This document shows positions 13,401 to 28,400 of a stretch of 64,000 nucleotides of DNA, piece after piece. The DNA is from Rhynchonema sp. JSB1_4 (Eukaryota; Nematoda; Chromadorea; Monhysterida; Xyalidae). A program made the position numbers and the translations under genes. The notes beneath the pieces were generated by a model, which searched no databases, was not told where the DNA came from, and saw only the letters and a list, made by a program, of their open reading frames with translations. Every line of letters begins with the position of its first letter. Position 1 is the stretch's first letter. The stretch covers positions 1 through 64,000 of the forward strand of contig JASAMV010005416.1 of assembly GCA_030248065.1 (NCBI GenBank), read 5' to 3'.

Positions 13401-16400
13401 ATACACGTAGAAGCTACGTTATCGGGCTAAATACCAGTTATACTGCTTCTCTAGCTGCAAGTCAGACTGCGTTTATTCATCAAAAGGGATCAGCTTTAAC
13501 TGTGTTGGAGCCCTCTAAACTTCTGAAGGTCCGGTTTTTTTCGAACACTGTTGTGAAAGTAGTACTATTATTTGTGTTTGTGTGGTGTGGGAAAACTTGT
13601 TCACGAGCACACAGTATTGCGCAATGTTGTATGACTGTTTTATTGCGCACTATTCAGTGGGTATTATGCATTTGCTGCAAAATGTTTACGATTGTTTGTA
13701 CCCAGAAATTCGAAATATTACCGCATCAGTTAGTGGCAGGGGTATTTTCATTCACCTGTGCGGTATAAAGTGGTGATAATCTAATTCGTCGTGGTGATGG
13801 CAAAGGTTTTTGGGGGCAGAAAATGTGTCGCACATAACCACAGGTCATCACGCACCTGACAAAAATTAGCATTTTGGTGATTGATAACATAAAAATTATT
13901 TGCTTGGCTTGCGAGCCGGCTCACAGTGGGAAGTCTGCTGTGTCTGATGGTATGATTTTCTTGCTTGCGAGTAATTATGCGCTGGGGAGAAGAGTTTATG
14001 CGGAATTATTGGGGAATGTGCTACATTGGTTGAACGATTAGTGTGTGGTACCCAATAAAGTACACGAGGGATCAGTAAACGTGCATTTCATTCTGTGGTC
14101 TAATAAGTAGTTATATACGTCGTCGCGATATCATATTGCGGCTAAGCGCTTGATTTACCATCTATAAATTACGGGGTCTGCTTGTGCTCTCTCTGCGTGT
14201 TGATGTCTTGATACAACCACATTATCAAGGACTATCAATGGACTATGTATTTGACCTTGTAAACGATTTGTTAGTCAAAGCATCTTTTGTAAGGATGGAA
14301 CGTCTTATTTCCTGCTGTTCCACTCCTGACTGGAGTACATGTGTTGTTGTTTTGAACCGCATGTTGTGGTGGATGCATGAAAAAATGCAGAAATGGCGGC
14401 GTTATGGAACCCAAAGTTCTGGTTTTCGCGACTTTCTTGATGCTGATCATTGGTATAAAATGATATAACAAAATAGAGATTTGTTTAGTTCGTCTTGCTT
14501 TTTTTTCACCAACTCGTCTACATGCATTTTTTCAAGGCGTCCTCAGTGCGCATGGACCATTTTTCTCCATTTTCTGTATTTCCGTTCATGGCCATCAACA
14601 TATTATACCACAATGGTAATGTCAGTCATTCAGATTCGGGTCATGCATGTTTGCGAAAGTGATTGACATGAATATGTTTGCCGAAAATGTGGCATGACGA
14701 CTTTTGTTGACACCTGCGGCTTGTGACCTGGAACATCGCTGCTACGCGCACATCGTGTGACTAAGTTCCCTGAAAAGACCAAGCAAATACTATTTTGGCA
14801 AAACGATGAGACGAAAATCGCACAAACAAATGACACTGTGGCGGTTGGAAGTGTGATTAATCGACAAACAATGTGCGTACAATTGCTAGGCGTGGGTTTT
14901 ATTTGCGCAATAAATCGCTTGAATGCTCACGAAGATGGGCTGCTTTGTTGCTTTTCCCGTTGCTGAACTGAAAAAGAATCGCGCTGCCACTTTTGGTTCG
15001 GTGGCATCGCCGCACGTTTTGAGTTGGTTGCGCGTATTCTCAACAGGCTTGGATTTTAGGCTTTGGCCTCGGCTTGGGCTTATGCCGCCAGTTTTTCCTA
15101 ACAGCAAGATACAGTTGCAATTCACGCATAACGCGCGGTTATGTGACTAAGAGCGACGATGTCTCATAATCACAGCCCTTTGGCTACATATGTATATGTA
15201 TACATAGTTAAGCGTGTTATTTGACTTGTATTTGTGAGTTTGAGCATTGCGTTGGCGGAACGACTCTCTGATGTGGCGAAGTTTTTTTTGGAAACGGGAT
15301 AAATCGAAAAAGTTTCTAACTGCCGCATCCACGCCTTGGGGGCCTGTAGATCAGACCGTGAAACCGTGTACCTTTGGTGTCATTTCGTGAAACATCAGCT
15401 GCCAAATAGTTTCACCTGCGACAGATTCAAGCCATATCCGTACCCGTGATTGATTTTATATTGGAACGACCACAAAATCATGATAGAACCACAAAACGAG
15501 AGTCATTTTTGTTCCAGTACCTGTCAGGTAAGCATGATGGCACATGAATAATTTAGACGCTAAATCATGCGTGCATTTTATGCACATGTGCGTTGTGTTT
15601 GCCGGCTGACTGCAAGGTACTCAACCTGGGGTACCTGGGTACTTATTGATTTGTTTGACTCCCAATGCCTCACCACAACGGGGGCACCTGTCGGATATGG
15701 GTTTATTGGATTCAGGGTCTGAGCCACACGCATATGCATGGTGTGCATAATATGGTGGATGTACCCACTAATATGCCAGACCCGCATAACATGGAGTTAC
15801 TAATGTCTGGACCTAAAGTATCCCTGTACACGGTACCTAATGCATATGCCTGTTTTGAAGCACCAAGCTGTCCATGTAAACGGGGTTGGCTTATCTGATG
15901 CTGGAAATAATCATGTTTGTGCGTTTGACTTTGCGTGCAAGGGACTCCTGTGCACATGTTTGGTAAACATAATGGGCCACGTTGCTTTTTGTTGAATTAT
16001 TGCATACAAATAGATTTTCGTAATCAAGTTGTCGAAAACTAAAAAAACATCGACACATAAAACGCTAAGCTCTGGCAGCTAAAACCAGATTGCTGCTTAC
16101 CCAGACGTACATATACTGTACATGTACGCATAAACAAGAAATAAAAATAACAAACGCATTATGTGTATTTGTAATCATGTGCTTTGTTGCACACAACGCG
16201 GAAACCGGATTTATTGAGCAAATTGTCTTTTGTGCATTGGACAAATCATGACATATAGTATATCGCTACCGGTATCGTGCGTTTCTGGCTACAGACAACT
16301 TGGAATGGCATTTCTCTCTTGAAATTGGCCAGTTTGTAGAAACTGTACCCAACAAAAAATTTGGAATCAAAGATTTGTGCTTCCAAACATATCACACGCT

Positions 16401-19400
16401 GGGCTCATAAAAAGTGACATGTGCGTGATTTTCTATTTTGTTGTGCCGGGTTGTAAAGGGCAGCTTTTTTTCTTATTCAACAAATTCCAATGAAAGTAAT
16501 TACAAACACCTGGCGTGCACGCCTGCGGTGAGGTGATATCATGGTAATTTTTGCGCCGGGGGATGTTTTTGAGCAAAATCAACATGTAAAAAGCGCTAGA
16601 GTTTGTAACAATATTGGATGCATGTTCGAAATTACAAAAACTACCTCCGAAATGATTTGATTACTTTTTCATTTTTTTATCTCGATGCAATTCCGCTTAA
16701 CAATTGAATGCCTAACGGAATTGTCTGTAATTTGAGACCCCGAAGTAATATAATCTAATATTTTTTGACGAAAAACAAAAAAGGGAAGTCAGGTTTTTGT
16801 GATAGGTGGTCTTTAACATGAAACTGGCACGTGCTGAAGAGCATGATAACGTGTAGCGTAAAAATGGAAAGTTGAATGGTATAACGTGTACAGTCTGAGG
16901 AGCTGGGGTCTCGATACACTTTCGTTCCTTCCCTACGGAACTTCGAAGTTTCCGTAATGGTCAGCAACTTTTCACCGTCTATACACAGTGCCGTGAATTG
17001 TATTTTTGTATGATTTCCACTGATAAACTGTCGCAGCGGAAAGTTCACGCTAAGGATAGGCGTTTTTATGCACAACACTGTTTTGGTAGCGGAAATATGG
17101 TTTTAGGGGAATTTTGGTGTGTTATTGCGTTATACAAGCGCGTTTTGTCGTGTTATATTTGGCCCCTAGAAATTAGGGGCCAGAAATGACATGAAATAAC
17201 TTTTGCTTGTGATAAGGCTTTTTACACGTTAAACCATACAAAAGCACAGCAGATAAGACCGTGGGTTTATAGTTTACCGGTTGACGTGATGTTTTGGGAA
17301 GCAGGGAAGTTTTTTTTCTAAACTGTGCCAAAAATGCTGACTTGTGTTGGGACAACTACGTGCCAAAAGCTTTGTGTTGCTTTTACGTCTTTTTTCACAG
17401 AAAAAGCGTGAAATTTTGCAGCAAGAGATGAAATTCAATATTAATATAGCACAGCAAATTTTAGCAGTTTCCTTGCTTTTGTAGTCGTGGTCTTGACTGG
17501 CCGACTTTGAAGACAAGTCTGACAGATTTGCATATCAAATTGCAAAAATACACACAAACTATGCGCACATGCAGAAAAAACAAATGCAATGGAAGAGAAA
17601 GTCACCGCTCCGCATTCAGGTGCGAAAAAAACGTATTGAATAATGGCATGTTTCGCCTGAAATTGTGTTAATGATACCAGTTATGCGACAAAAGTGTCTA
17701 GGTTTGGAAGGTTCAGGGTACCGTTACCGAGAAAGTGATGGATTGAATACAATATTCGAGATTGCGGATATGGTACCCAAGGCCTAAGTTCTACAACTAG
17801 CATGCACTAGAAATTCTTGAAACTGAAAGTGTAACTTTCACGTATTATATCATAATGAGGGAGAATGCAGGTGGAATGGCTTACCGCTAACAAAAACTTG
17901 CTGGTTGAGAAGTGAAATTTGTTAAATCGTATCACTGTGTTTAAAAATATGCTGCACGCCTGTGTTGGTCCTGGTCGTACAATGACTTTATAAGAATTGG
18001 TCAATTTTTTCCTGAATTGTAAAGCGGGAAAGTGACGGGGCAGTGGCGTTGCGTTGCGCGATCACACACAAAAGCATGCAGTCACCAAAATGTTTCAGAC
18101 ATACGCCAACGTGGTTGATCTTGCTAGATTAGTTTCAGGTGAAAATGTTTGTGAGAATCACAAATAGCACAGTAGTTAAGGGTGACTGAACGTGAAAATT
18201 AGGATTCATTTGATGAATTCTTATATGGTCATAGTGCGACCAATAGCAAATTGAACAGAAATGGACCGGGGATCGACGAAAATAAGTTGTAATACATCTA
18301 CAGTACCGGGTGCAATTCTAGGCTTCAAGTTGAAGTCGCGTGCACGCGCGTGCGAAACAGTGCAAAGTATTGGCAAAAGTCGAAGTAACTTAGCATGCAT
18401 GCACTCATACGCGACTTCAACTTTCAGCCTAGACTTGCACCCGGAACTGTACTTTAGAAGCTGACGAAACAAACTTGATTGCAAAACGTTTCGTGGCCAG
18501 TGGAAGGCCGATCCGACCACTACGTTTTGATATCGCTGTTACAAACGGGAAAATCGACAAATTAACCACAACCTCAACGCACCGCTTTCAATCTTGCTAA
18601 AATGCTAACATGGACTTACCCTTTCATTTCAGGCCGGCAGTCCACAACAACAACAACAACAACCTCAACAAGCACCACTACCGATCCCCATCCAATCACA
18701 AGGTCCGGGCCAACAAATCCCAGGTCCTGCCTTCTACCTAACGCCGAATGGCCTGGTTCCGGTCTCCCAGCAACCCGGCAATTCAACTCACCCGAACTTC
18801 CTCTCACCACAAGGTCCAATGCCCGCCTTCTACGCTCATCCGCAATACTCACCTGCTGTACAGCCTGGTGGACCTGGGCATAACACTGCCACAGCTGCTA
18901 ATAATGCTGCTAATTATGTGGTTCGTAATCTTTTCTTGATTGCTGTTTGGGCCTTGAGTAGATTTTAGGACTTCATGTGATATTCAGATCAACGAATACG
19001 GGATGGGCCTTAAATGGCTCGGGACACAACCGAAGGAAGGGCAGCAGAGCACAGTGTTATACATCGCTGGAAAGCACTGTGGCAGCACATCTCACGCACA
19101 AATGTTCAGCTCCTTGGAGATTCGCTATCTCTTGGTAGAGGGACTTTTCGTTCTAGAGAAAAGTGAATTTTCTCACAACTTGAAACGAGCGGTGCAGAAA
19201 CCCCAAATGAGTTGAAGGTCGAGTAACACGTGGATGGGATTACAACAGCTACTGGATAATTTATCATGACAACTTCAGTCGCACAAACCATTATTTCCCT
19301 CGGTGAGGGTGCGAAACATTCCAAAAATCGGCCATATTTTTCTAGGACACAAGTTTGTCCCTAAATTTTGAGGCCGTGCTTTGTGTTGCAGAAATGAAAT

Positions 19401-22400
19401 TGCAACAGAAAAACAGAGCATTGTCGAAAGTACCAGAAAATAAGGTTTTTAAATTTGAAAACACTTTGATAGCGGCGTGACGGGCCAAAAAAGACCTAAC
19501 AATTGCCCCTAAACTGCATAGTTGCATTCATTGATGGAAATGTGATGTAAATAAGCCACGTATTGCATTGCATTGGAAACGAGAAAGTCAGATAAACGCA
19601 CAGTCCAACAATCTAGACGAGTTTCAAAACTTCAAACTCCATGGTCCGGCTGCTGCAGCCATGCCAGCCTGAATAAGATATTTGGCTATAAGTCGTCACT
19701 GTTAAAGATTATTGCACATTTGATAGCATCAAACGATGTAGCTTCAACGTAGCTATCGAACGATATATAACATGCCCATACTATCTCTTACTATGGACAA
19801 GAAACGGTCAAAATTCAGAAACCGCACACGGTGACGTGACGGTTTATTCCAGAATCGTCAAAAAAGCAATTGTTTAGCCTCTGCATTTAAGCGTAAGAAT
19901 TTATTGGGGCTTGTTATATATCATTCGAAAGCTACTCCCGAGATACATTGTTTGGTGCTGTCACATTTACAGTAGCTGTTAACAATAAGCATTTATAGCT
20001 GAATATCATGTTCAGGTTAGCATGGCTACCCCAGGAGATCTGTAGACCTTGGGGTCTTCGGACCTTGATAGGTGGTTACACCAGGCGTTTCTCTCAATTT
20101 TTTGTTTCGAATCCGATGCAATCTGTGGCCTTTATGTGCAACAATTCTGGCGATGAATATAACCACCTAATTTAGCGGCAATTTAATGGATTTTTAGGCC
20201 TGTCACGGAGCTAGCCATGAGTTAAAAAATTTAAAAACCTTTTTTTCTGGTACTTTCGACGATGCTCTATTTCCCCATTGCATTCTTATTTCCGTAGCGC
20301 TAAGCGTGACCTCAAAATTTAGGGACAAACTTGTGTTATCGAAAAATAAGGCCGATTTTTGGAACGTTTCGCACCCTCACCGTGTGAAGCAATGGTTTGA
20401 GCAACTGAAGTTGTGATGGTAAGTTATTCCGAAGCCGTTGTAATCCTATCCACGTGTTACTTGACCTTCAATGCTTTTGGGGTTTCTGCACCGGTCGTTC
20501 CAATTTGTGCAAAAATTCAGTTTTTTCTGGAACGAAAAGTCCCTCTACCAAGAGATAGCGAATCGCCAAGGAGCTTAAAATTTGTGCGTGACATAGGCTG
20601 TCGGAATGCTTTCCAACGGTATGTAACAATATGTCCTGCTGTCCTTCCTTCGGTTATGTCCCGAGCCCTTTAATCACAACTGAAACGGCAGCCAGCCTAA
20701 TGATCATGGTGCAAGTAGATTGAGATGAGCCGGTGACAGTTCATTTTCAATGAGAATCCTCACGGCAATTTCACTATGTTTCATGTTTCACGATGCGTTT
20801 GCATTGTGCGGTTGCTTTTATGCCGTTCAGGAAACGGCAAAATAAAAATTAAGGAACCATTCAGAAGAAAATGTAATAATTTTAATGTGGAATCAGCAAA
20901 ACGACAAAAAAATGTTGTTCAATTTGCAGTTCCCACCACTATCCATCGATCAACAACCTCAAATGCACTCCACACCCACACAACACCACGTCATGCCCTA
21001 TTCATACACGGAGACTTGGGCGTCACAGTTACCAATGTGGTTGGTGAACTTTTTGTTTGTTGACTTGGGTCTTGTTGAGGTTCAAATGTCAGGTCATATC
21101 AGGTCATACGGCAATAACTATGTACATACGTTTTACTAGAAACTGCTGAGGTCAATAGTATGTACAGATTGTATATTGCTGCAGTGTACGTACATATAGT
21201 AAGTACTCAGTACCATACATGCACGGAGTGCAAGTAATGTTGGTCTGTTTCGCCCTACTTCCGCAGACAGGCCCAGGCGCCAGGACTCCTCAGTGCGATT
21301 ACGTCTGTGGCAAATTTGCCTCTAAAAAACCCCACCAGCAGATCTTATTGCTGGGCTGCAACACATATACTGTAACTGCGTATAGTAAATTTCTAATTTC
21401 GTTGCCTCATGCATTATTACAGACGCAGGGAAACTCCCGTTCGAAGTCGAGGCAGGCAACAAGCTCAACACACAGTCAACAAGCAACGCTGCTGGCTCGT
21501 GTGCGTTTCGAATGTTTCAGTCGCACAAGCTGTGTGTGTCAGTTGCGTGGCTTGTTGACTGTGTGTTGAGCTTGTTGCGCCCGCCTCGACTTCGAACGGG
21601 AGTTTCCCTGCGTCTGTAACAATACATGAGGCAACGAAATTAGAAACCTACTATACAAGCTCATAAACAGAGAGTCTTTCGTCACATCATTGTACCTTTC
21701 TTGTAGCGACACTCTGTAATGAATCGGTGAAAGTCATTGTGAATGTTCGTGTAACTGGCGAACATAATTTGGTCTATATGCTGTAATTGATCAAAAAACA
21801 GCGTCCAAGTATCGATGTCACACTCACTATCAAGCCCTTAAGATCTGCTGGAAGGCCTTTTTGGACGCAAATTTGCCTGAGGCGCCTCGGTCCGTTTGCG
21901 AAAGCAGGGCGAAACAGACCAACATTGCTGCACTCAGTACATTATATCCTTTTCACACGTCTGGATCTCTTACCCATCTGACATCCTTGCAGGTACAACA
22001 GTCCGTCCGACGGCCACCTACTGCCCCCGGCACCCCGATCCGAGGCTTCGGCACCTCCGGGCGGCACAATGTACCCGAATGGACTGACACCGCCGAATCG
22101 AAACACTGCGATTGTGCCACCTTTGAATAATGGACAGATCGTGAATAATGGATATACAGCAGGTATATATTAACGTGATATCGAATGGTGGAGCAACGTT
22201 TCTGTTGTGCAACGGTTCAGTCCGGGGCACAGGTTCAGGCCCGGCTGGAGCCTAAGTCAAAGCTGGGCTAAATATCTTGGGCCTGAAAACCTGGGCCTGA
22301 AAATGTCGGGCCTGAAAAGTCGCGGAGTACTACTTTCACCCATGTGATGGAGAAATGGTGTTCCTTCAAGTTCTGCTCCAAAACAGTTTACGTTGCCGTA

Positions 22401-25400
22401 CTCGTTTGGTTCTTGTTTTCATTGTCTATTTGTCTTCAACGTTCACATTTCACACCAACCTTTCGTGCACATGAACATCGCCCTGTTCCAACTTGGGCGT
22501 TGGCCAGATTTTGTAGATTGAACTTTAGTCATCAAAAACTTGTTTGGCGAGCGAGTTGCTCTTGACGCAAGCAGGTTTTGCTTTGCTGAAGCCGGAAAAC
22601 TTATCCGATTCTCATTTATCAAATACATATCTGACATTATACCACCAAAATGTAGGTGACCCACATAGATGATGTTTCAAATGATTGTTACATTTCAGCG
22701 CACAGCCATCACCATCTGTCGACATACGATGCACCCGACAATTTGTCCTCGGTATCGGGCAGCAGGCGACATCGCACGGCAGATGATGAAATCTGGGAGG
22801 AGAAACAGGCAAAGGCGTTGGAGGTCAAGGTCGGTCGGACGGTTGGAATCAAGGGCGGCCATGCCCACCCCCCACTTTGGTCCAATTCGGCCCCTTGAAA
22901 GCGCCGTTTCGGAACGAAGAAGGATAGAGTACCCTTGAATCGCAAGATTTTACTCTGATACACGTCGAAAGTCCAAAAATCAACAAGAACTATGTAGGGA
23001 CGCTGATGCACAGCAATTGAAATCTGCCAAACTCACAACAATCGCATCAACTCATCAGAAATGATCCCAATTGAGAATGACAATGTGGAATTGTGCGCCA
23101 CATATTTTTCGCTAGCCGTTTCGGTCATAGTTTTTCATAAACGTGGGGCTGCGGCAGAACATCTTCAGTGCGAATGCACCGAAGCGATGAATGCACGTAA
23201 TTCCAAAAAAATACATACGCGCGTATACACGAGCTGGTCTTCTGCGCGTCGCGAACAAAATTCGTGTGGCTTTCCAACAGAAAAAATTCATCCGCGCAAA
23301 ATTATTCGTGTTGCAGTTGACGTTTGATGAACAACTGGCCGAGAAACAGCGTTTGGCCGCCGCCGACGCAGAGAGGGAACGAAGGGAAATGGAACGGATC
23401 GATAGGGAACGAAGGGTGTTGGAGACGCGGGCTGCGATTGAGAATCAGATCGAGAATACACGGTGGAAAAAGATGCAGGTCTGTCATAAGGGGGGTTTAT
23501 TGTGGTTTTGGTTGGACACCTGTTTGCTACAGTGCACTCGCTATGCAGTGCGCCTAAACTTATTACATCAACCAATCACTATTGTGAATGTTCTTTGTGG
23601 GGACGGCTAATGACACTCACAAGAAAAAAGCGCTCGTTCAAAAATGTTTCACGGTGGACACTCAGAATAATTGAGAAAAATAATACAATCGCGACTCCCT
23701 ACGTACAAATCAAAACTCAGCTGACCAAAATAGAAACTGTAGGTAAATTGCGAAACGCTCCACAACATTGAGAACTCACGTGACTCCATGATCGAATACG
23801 TCCTATTCCATCACGATTATACGCGCAACCACAGATTTATGGCATTCAGTATGTGATGTTTCACCATACCTATTCATATAACAATCAGGTTGACGAAGAA
23901 CGCCGTGAACAGTCTGTGATCGGGGCGTGGGAACGCGCGAAACAGGAAGCAGCTGAGCTGAAACGTTTACGACTGTTGAAACACACAATGGAGGGCGGAG
24001 GTGGGTTTAGTTTGCGGGGCGATAAATGGGGTCATGTCTTATGCATGATTATGGCGGTTCAGTTCCTGGATCAACAAAAATGTATAAATTCGAGGTCTCT
24101 CAAAAAATACAAACTAGACAGTACAGGTTCAACGTATAAATTCGAGGTCTCTAGTCATGTGCTCAAAGGTTGATGTTTCACCGCCCTGTTACAGGTTCAA
24201 TGTCCCAGCCCCATGGTGATAGTGGTATCGATGGTGTTGGGGGTATCACGAGTTCAGAATCACCGCTATCCTCAGGCAGTCGCAGTGGTAAGTCTGTGTG
24301 TGTGTTCAAAAAACCGCGTGTTTGGCTTTTTCGTTGCATCTGCCACTGCTGAAGAGTTTCGTTTGTGGGGACCCCAGAATCGTAGTTGCCTCGCGGGTGC
24401 TTCTAAACCGCATATTGCGTTGGTACGCCACTGAAAGTGCAATAATGTTCATATCTGAAAAAAAAACAATTTTGCACGCTCGGCACCAAATTTTCAACTT
24501 TCAATATGTACATATGTGGTACAACAAGCTAGTCGCGTGTTCGTAATGTTTCAGGCAGTCAAACAGGTATGGCTGCTACGATCGAGCCAATGATGCGTGT
24601 GGTGATGAAATTGGAAGACGTGCCACACAATCGTGATGATTGGACACCATCTGTGAACGTGGCTAGATCAAAGGTTAGGGTCGTTGCTGTTTGTGTGTGC
24701 GCGTGTTAGGAAAGTGGTGTATCACCAACAGGGATAAGATTGTGCAGCAATCATGGGCAAAGAATCTGGGTATTATTCGCAAATGGCGCAACAGTAAATG
24801 TCGAAATAGCCTTAAAACTGTCACGTGACCAAGGCGAGACCGGGCCAGACAATAACCATGAATGATTTCGCACCTGGTGAATTTTGAAAAAAAAACAACC
24901 ACTTTCCAACGAATCAAAGTCATCAATTTCGTACACTTTCCAGTCGATGCCCGTTGATGAACGCCCGCTTCCATCCAGCCCACATCACGATGAAACATCA
25001 GCGAGCCGGACATATGACGATTCACCGCGTGACGATCGTCCCATAAAACCGGCCACACACAATCCGTTGGAGTTGTGGCAGCGCGAGTGTGCCAAAGGTA
25101 AGGACCGTTGTTGGTTTTGGGAGAATTTTTCAAACCTAGTGCCTGATCCGTAAAGGGCGTGCTGGCAATTTGTGGGGTCAATATAGCCTAGTACCCACTA
25201 ACGTGCGTATTGCGAATCAGGCAACGCGTGTTAGAGTGTATTCTTTTGTCAAACGAAAGCTGAAGCGGTCTCTCGGAGTCACTTCAAGTGGCAATGAAAA
25301 TCTAATCGATGAATTTTTTTCTCACACAGCTGAACCCACTCCATCCAAAGGTAATCTACCGTTGTTGTTGTCTGACGTTGGTTGTAAATATTTCAGTTGC

Positions 25401-28400
25401 TGTTGATGTTTCTTGGATCAGTCATTTCTCAAAAAATATGAATTTTGTTAACACCGTAATGCGCCGGTGCATTGCGTTGGGTGTGGTTGTGATGCTAGCT
25501 AAATCTTATCCGTGAAACATTTCGACATTATTATCCTTCCAGACCCATCTCTAAAGCAACGTCCGAGCGCCCGGCCCAGATCCACAAAAACATCAGCCCC
25601 CACTCGACCCAAATCATCACCCAAACAACAAGCTGATGTTTCACCGACCGTACAACGAGACGATGGTGAGCCTGAACGGCCAAGGGAAAGGAAGAGATCA
25701 GGCTCGCCGGCCAAGACCAGGAAGTCGACCTCGGCGGGCAGACGCGGCAGCAGTCCGACAACGAAAAGGGACAGGAATAACGAGAATGGGTGTGTGATTG
25801 TTTTTGTTTATTTTTTGAATTTCGGTTTCCGTTCGGTCATGTCACATTCAAAATAGTTAATTATTATTATTATCTGAACGATGAAACTTCAAAGTGGAGT
25901 CGCAAATAATATTTCAAGGAGCAAAATTGCCACCAACTACTTTTGCAGCGAGACAAGCAGCCGTCCGACAACGTCCAAGCTCGAATCGGGCAAAACAAAG
26001 TCGCGCGTGCAAACCGCTGATTCGGTGCGTCATTTTCTCTAACTTTTCTTTATTTTTTATCTATTTTTTCACAAAAAAATTGTCCGTAATTCCGAATTAT
26101 TTGTCTCAGATTGACACGGGTAACAGGCCTGGTTCGCCTACCAGTATCGGTCCGGCGAACGTACCAGCGAGACGACGACTGTTGGATAAACGATCGTCAA
26201 TGGAACCGGTATGTGATTGGGTTACTGTAGTTTGGGTTACTGTAGTGTTCGTTTGCGGGACTGTAAAGGCCGAACAAAACTTCGTTCTCTCACGCAATAT
26301 GAAACAAAAATTGTCCCACGCTTATTGGTTCTCACGGCCGATAAGCGCGTGAGAATTTGTTTCGTGAGAGAACGAAATATACAGTAGTTCGGTCTTAAGT
26401 GTTGGGCTACTGTATAGCTTGCTTGCTGTAGGGTAGGATTACTATGTAGTTTGGATTACGGTAGTTGGGTTGCGGTAATACACAGTAAACTTTCGACCTG
26501 CCCACACAGGTGCTGTCACGTGATACGCCGCCGATGTACGAACAATGGAAACAGAATGATCACAATTTGTATTCATCATTAGACAAGGCTGAAACCGTGA
26601 ATGGAGACAAGGGTGCTGCGTTGGACGGACAGGTGTGTGATTATAGTCACAAAACGTGCATTTAGCAATTCGAGGTTTGAATTGCAAATATGCGCGCAAG
26701 GCGTACACTTACATATAGTCCACCCACGCGCTCATGAGACGACTCAAAAATGCGCCGGTCACACGGGTTTTCGCAAACAAAAGAAAGAGATTGGGCCGAG
26801 AGACATGATGACAAGTTCCAGCTGGCTGACCTCAATTTGTTGCGTGCTTACGCGAACAGGAACGTCGTTCAACACACAAGTGTTTTGGGAGTCTAAAGCG
26901 AATTTACGCACTGAGGTGGAGAGCGTGTTTTTTAAAAATACATGCGTTTCTCTTTCTTTCATTTCCGAAATGCGTGGAACCGGAACTTTATTAGATCCGT
27001 TCAAGTCAACTTCAAAAAAAGTCGTCTCATGAGTTCATGGCTGGACTATACATACATAGGTGGCTGATGTTGGTCAGCTTTGGTTTATCTCAATGTCATA
27101 TTGCCAGATTTATCTTATTCAAGCGATTTTTGCATGATACGAACTTAAGGTATGAGGCTACCCTAGCATTTTGGCCCTAAACGAGCCGATAAGCAGTGGT
27201 CACAATTTTGAAAATTCATTTTCATTTCGATATGGTTCCCGGCACGTTGAAGAAATCTAATGGCGAGTTAGTTTATTCCGCGACTTTTCAGGCCCGGAAG
27301 TTCGGGCCCGACCTTTTCAGGCCCGACCGATTCAGGCCCAGCATATTTGACCCATTTATAGGATTAGGCTTAGGCTACAGCCGGGCCTGAATCGGCCGGG
27401 GCCGCCGAACCTGTGCCCCGGGACTGAGCCGTCCCACAATAAAATTAGTTCTCTCTTATTGCAGAACCCTCTACTCCAGCCGCTCAAAACCCGAGCGCGC
27501 CGTTCGCGTCCCACGGTCAGCTCCATGCTTGAAAACGGACATGCGGCATCGAATGGTCACGTGACCACTCAGAATGATGACGAACAGAACTGTCGTCCAC
27601 CGACGAAAGCCATTCGACCAATCAGATCATCGGCAGGCCCGACTCAGAACTTGACCTCATTGACTTCCGGTCTAAGTCGAGGCGTGGGACCGGTCAAATG
27701 TTTTCGACCCACGCTCGTTCCGTACAAGGACCGCGACCGCGATGTGGACTTGGAGGATCAGGGTGGACCGGACTCAGACAGGCAGCGGGCGCAGGACGAT
27801 GCTATTGTGGACAGTCCCAGGCAGAGAATGGACATGTTTGAATTCAGGGTAGGTTGATGGTGTTGTTTTTAACACTGCCTGTGAAACATCTGAGACCGGG
27901 AATAGCAAAACGCATTACGCTACTTAGTTTATTGACGCCTGTTAACTACAGTAAGAACAGCATTCGATCTGGGTCAAAATCGTCAAAACAGTGGAACATA
28001 ATTAATTCACTTTATTTCCATACTGTACATACATATATGTGGGAATACTGCGTAAACTGGCGACTGGTAAAAGCTTCTTCTCCTGAATGAGAGCAAGCGC
28101 CAAAAGAGTGAAGTCTGCTCTTTTTGCTTTGTTGTTTAGTGCAACCTCACATAATCATGACACCTTCTATATATAAAACCCTAGAATCGTACTCATATAT
28201 ACACGGCACCAATATTCCCAGCGCGGGCCGATGTATCGTTCGATGCACGAAAGTGTCGGCAGCAAACGTCATCCTTCCAACGACAACAGCAGCCAATCAG
28301 CGTCGAGCAGCAGCAACGAACGTATTCTACAACGTCTGTCGGCGTTGCGCGAACAATTGAACGCCAAACAACGACTGGTGCAAAGTGCGAGAATACAGAT

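Larger units (their letters stand above)
10745..13450 (-). mobile_element. Gag-only LTR retrotransposon (TR-GAG type), minus orientation
   Basis: Two direct repeats of 195 and 194 bp bound a 2706-bp element. The 4-bp target duplication CTAG is at 10741-10744 and 13451-13454. Read on the minus strand, a TGGTGTCACC primer-binding site abuts the 5' LTR and a polypurine tract AAAAGGGGAAGA abuts the 3' LTR. The only long frame is a gag-like protein; protease, reverse transcriptase and integrase are absent. LTR termini are AGA...TCT rather than TG...CA. The LTRs differ at only a few positions, so the insertion is young. It sits antisense in an intron of the CCDC66-like gene and would need enzymes from an autonomous relative. 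Confidence 0.88.
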
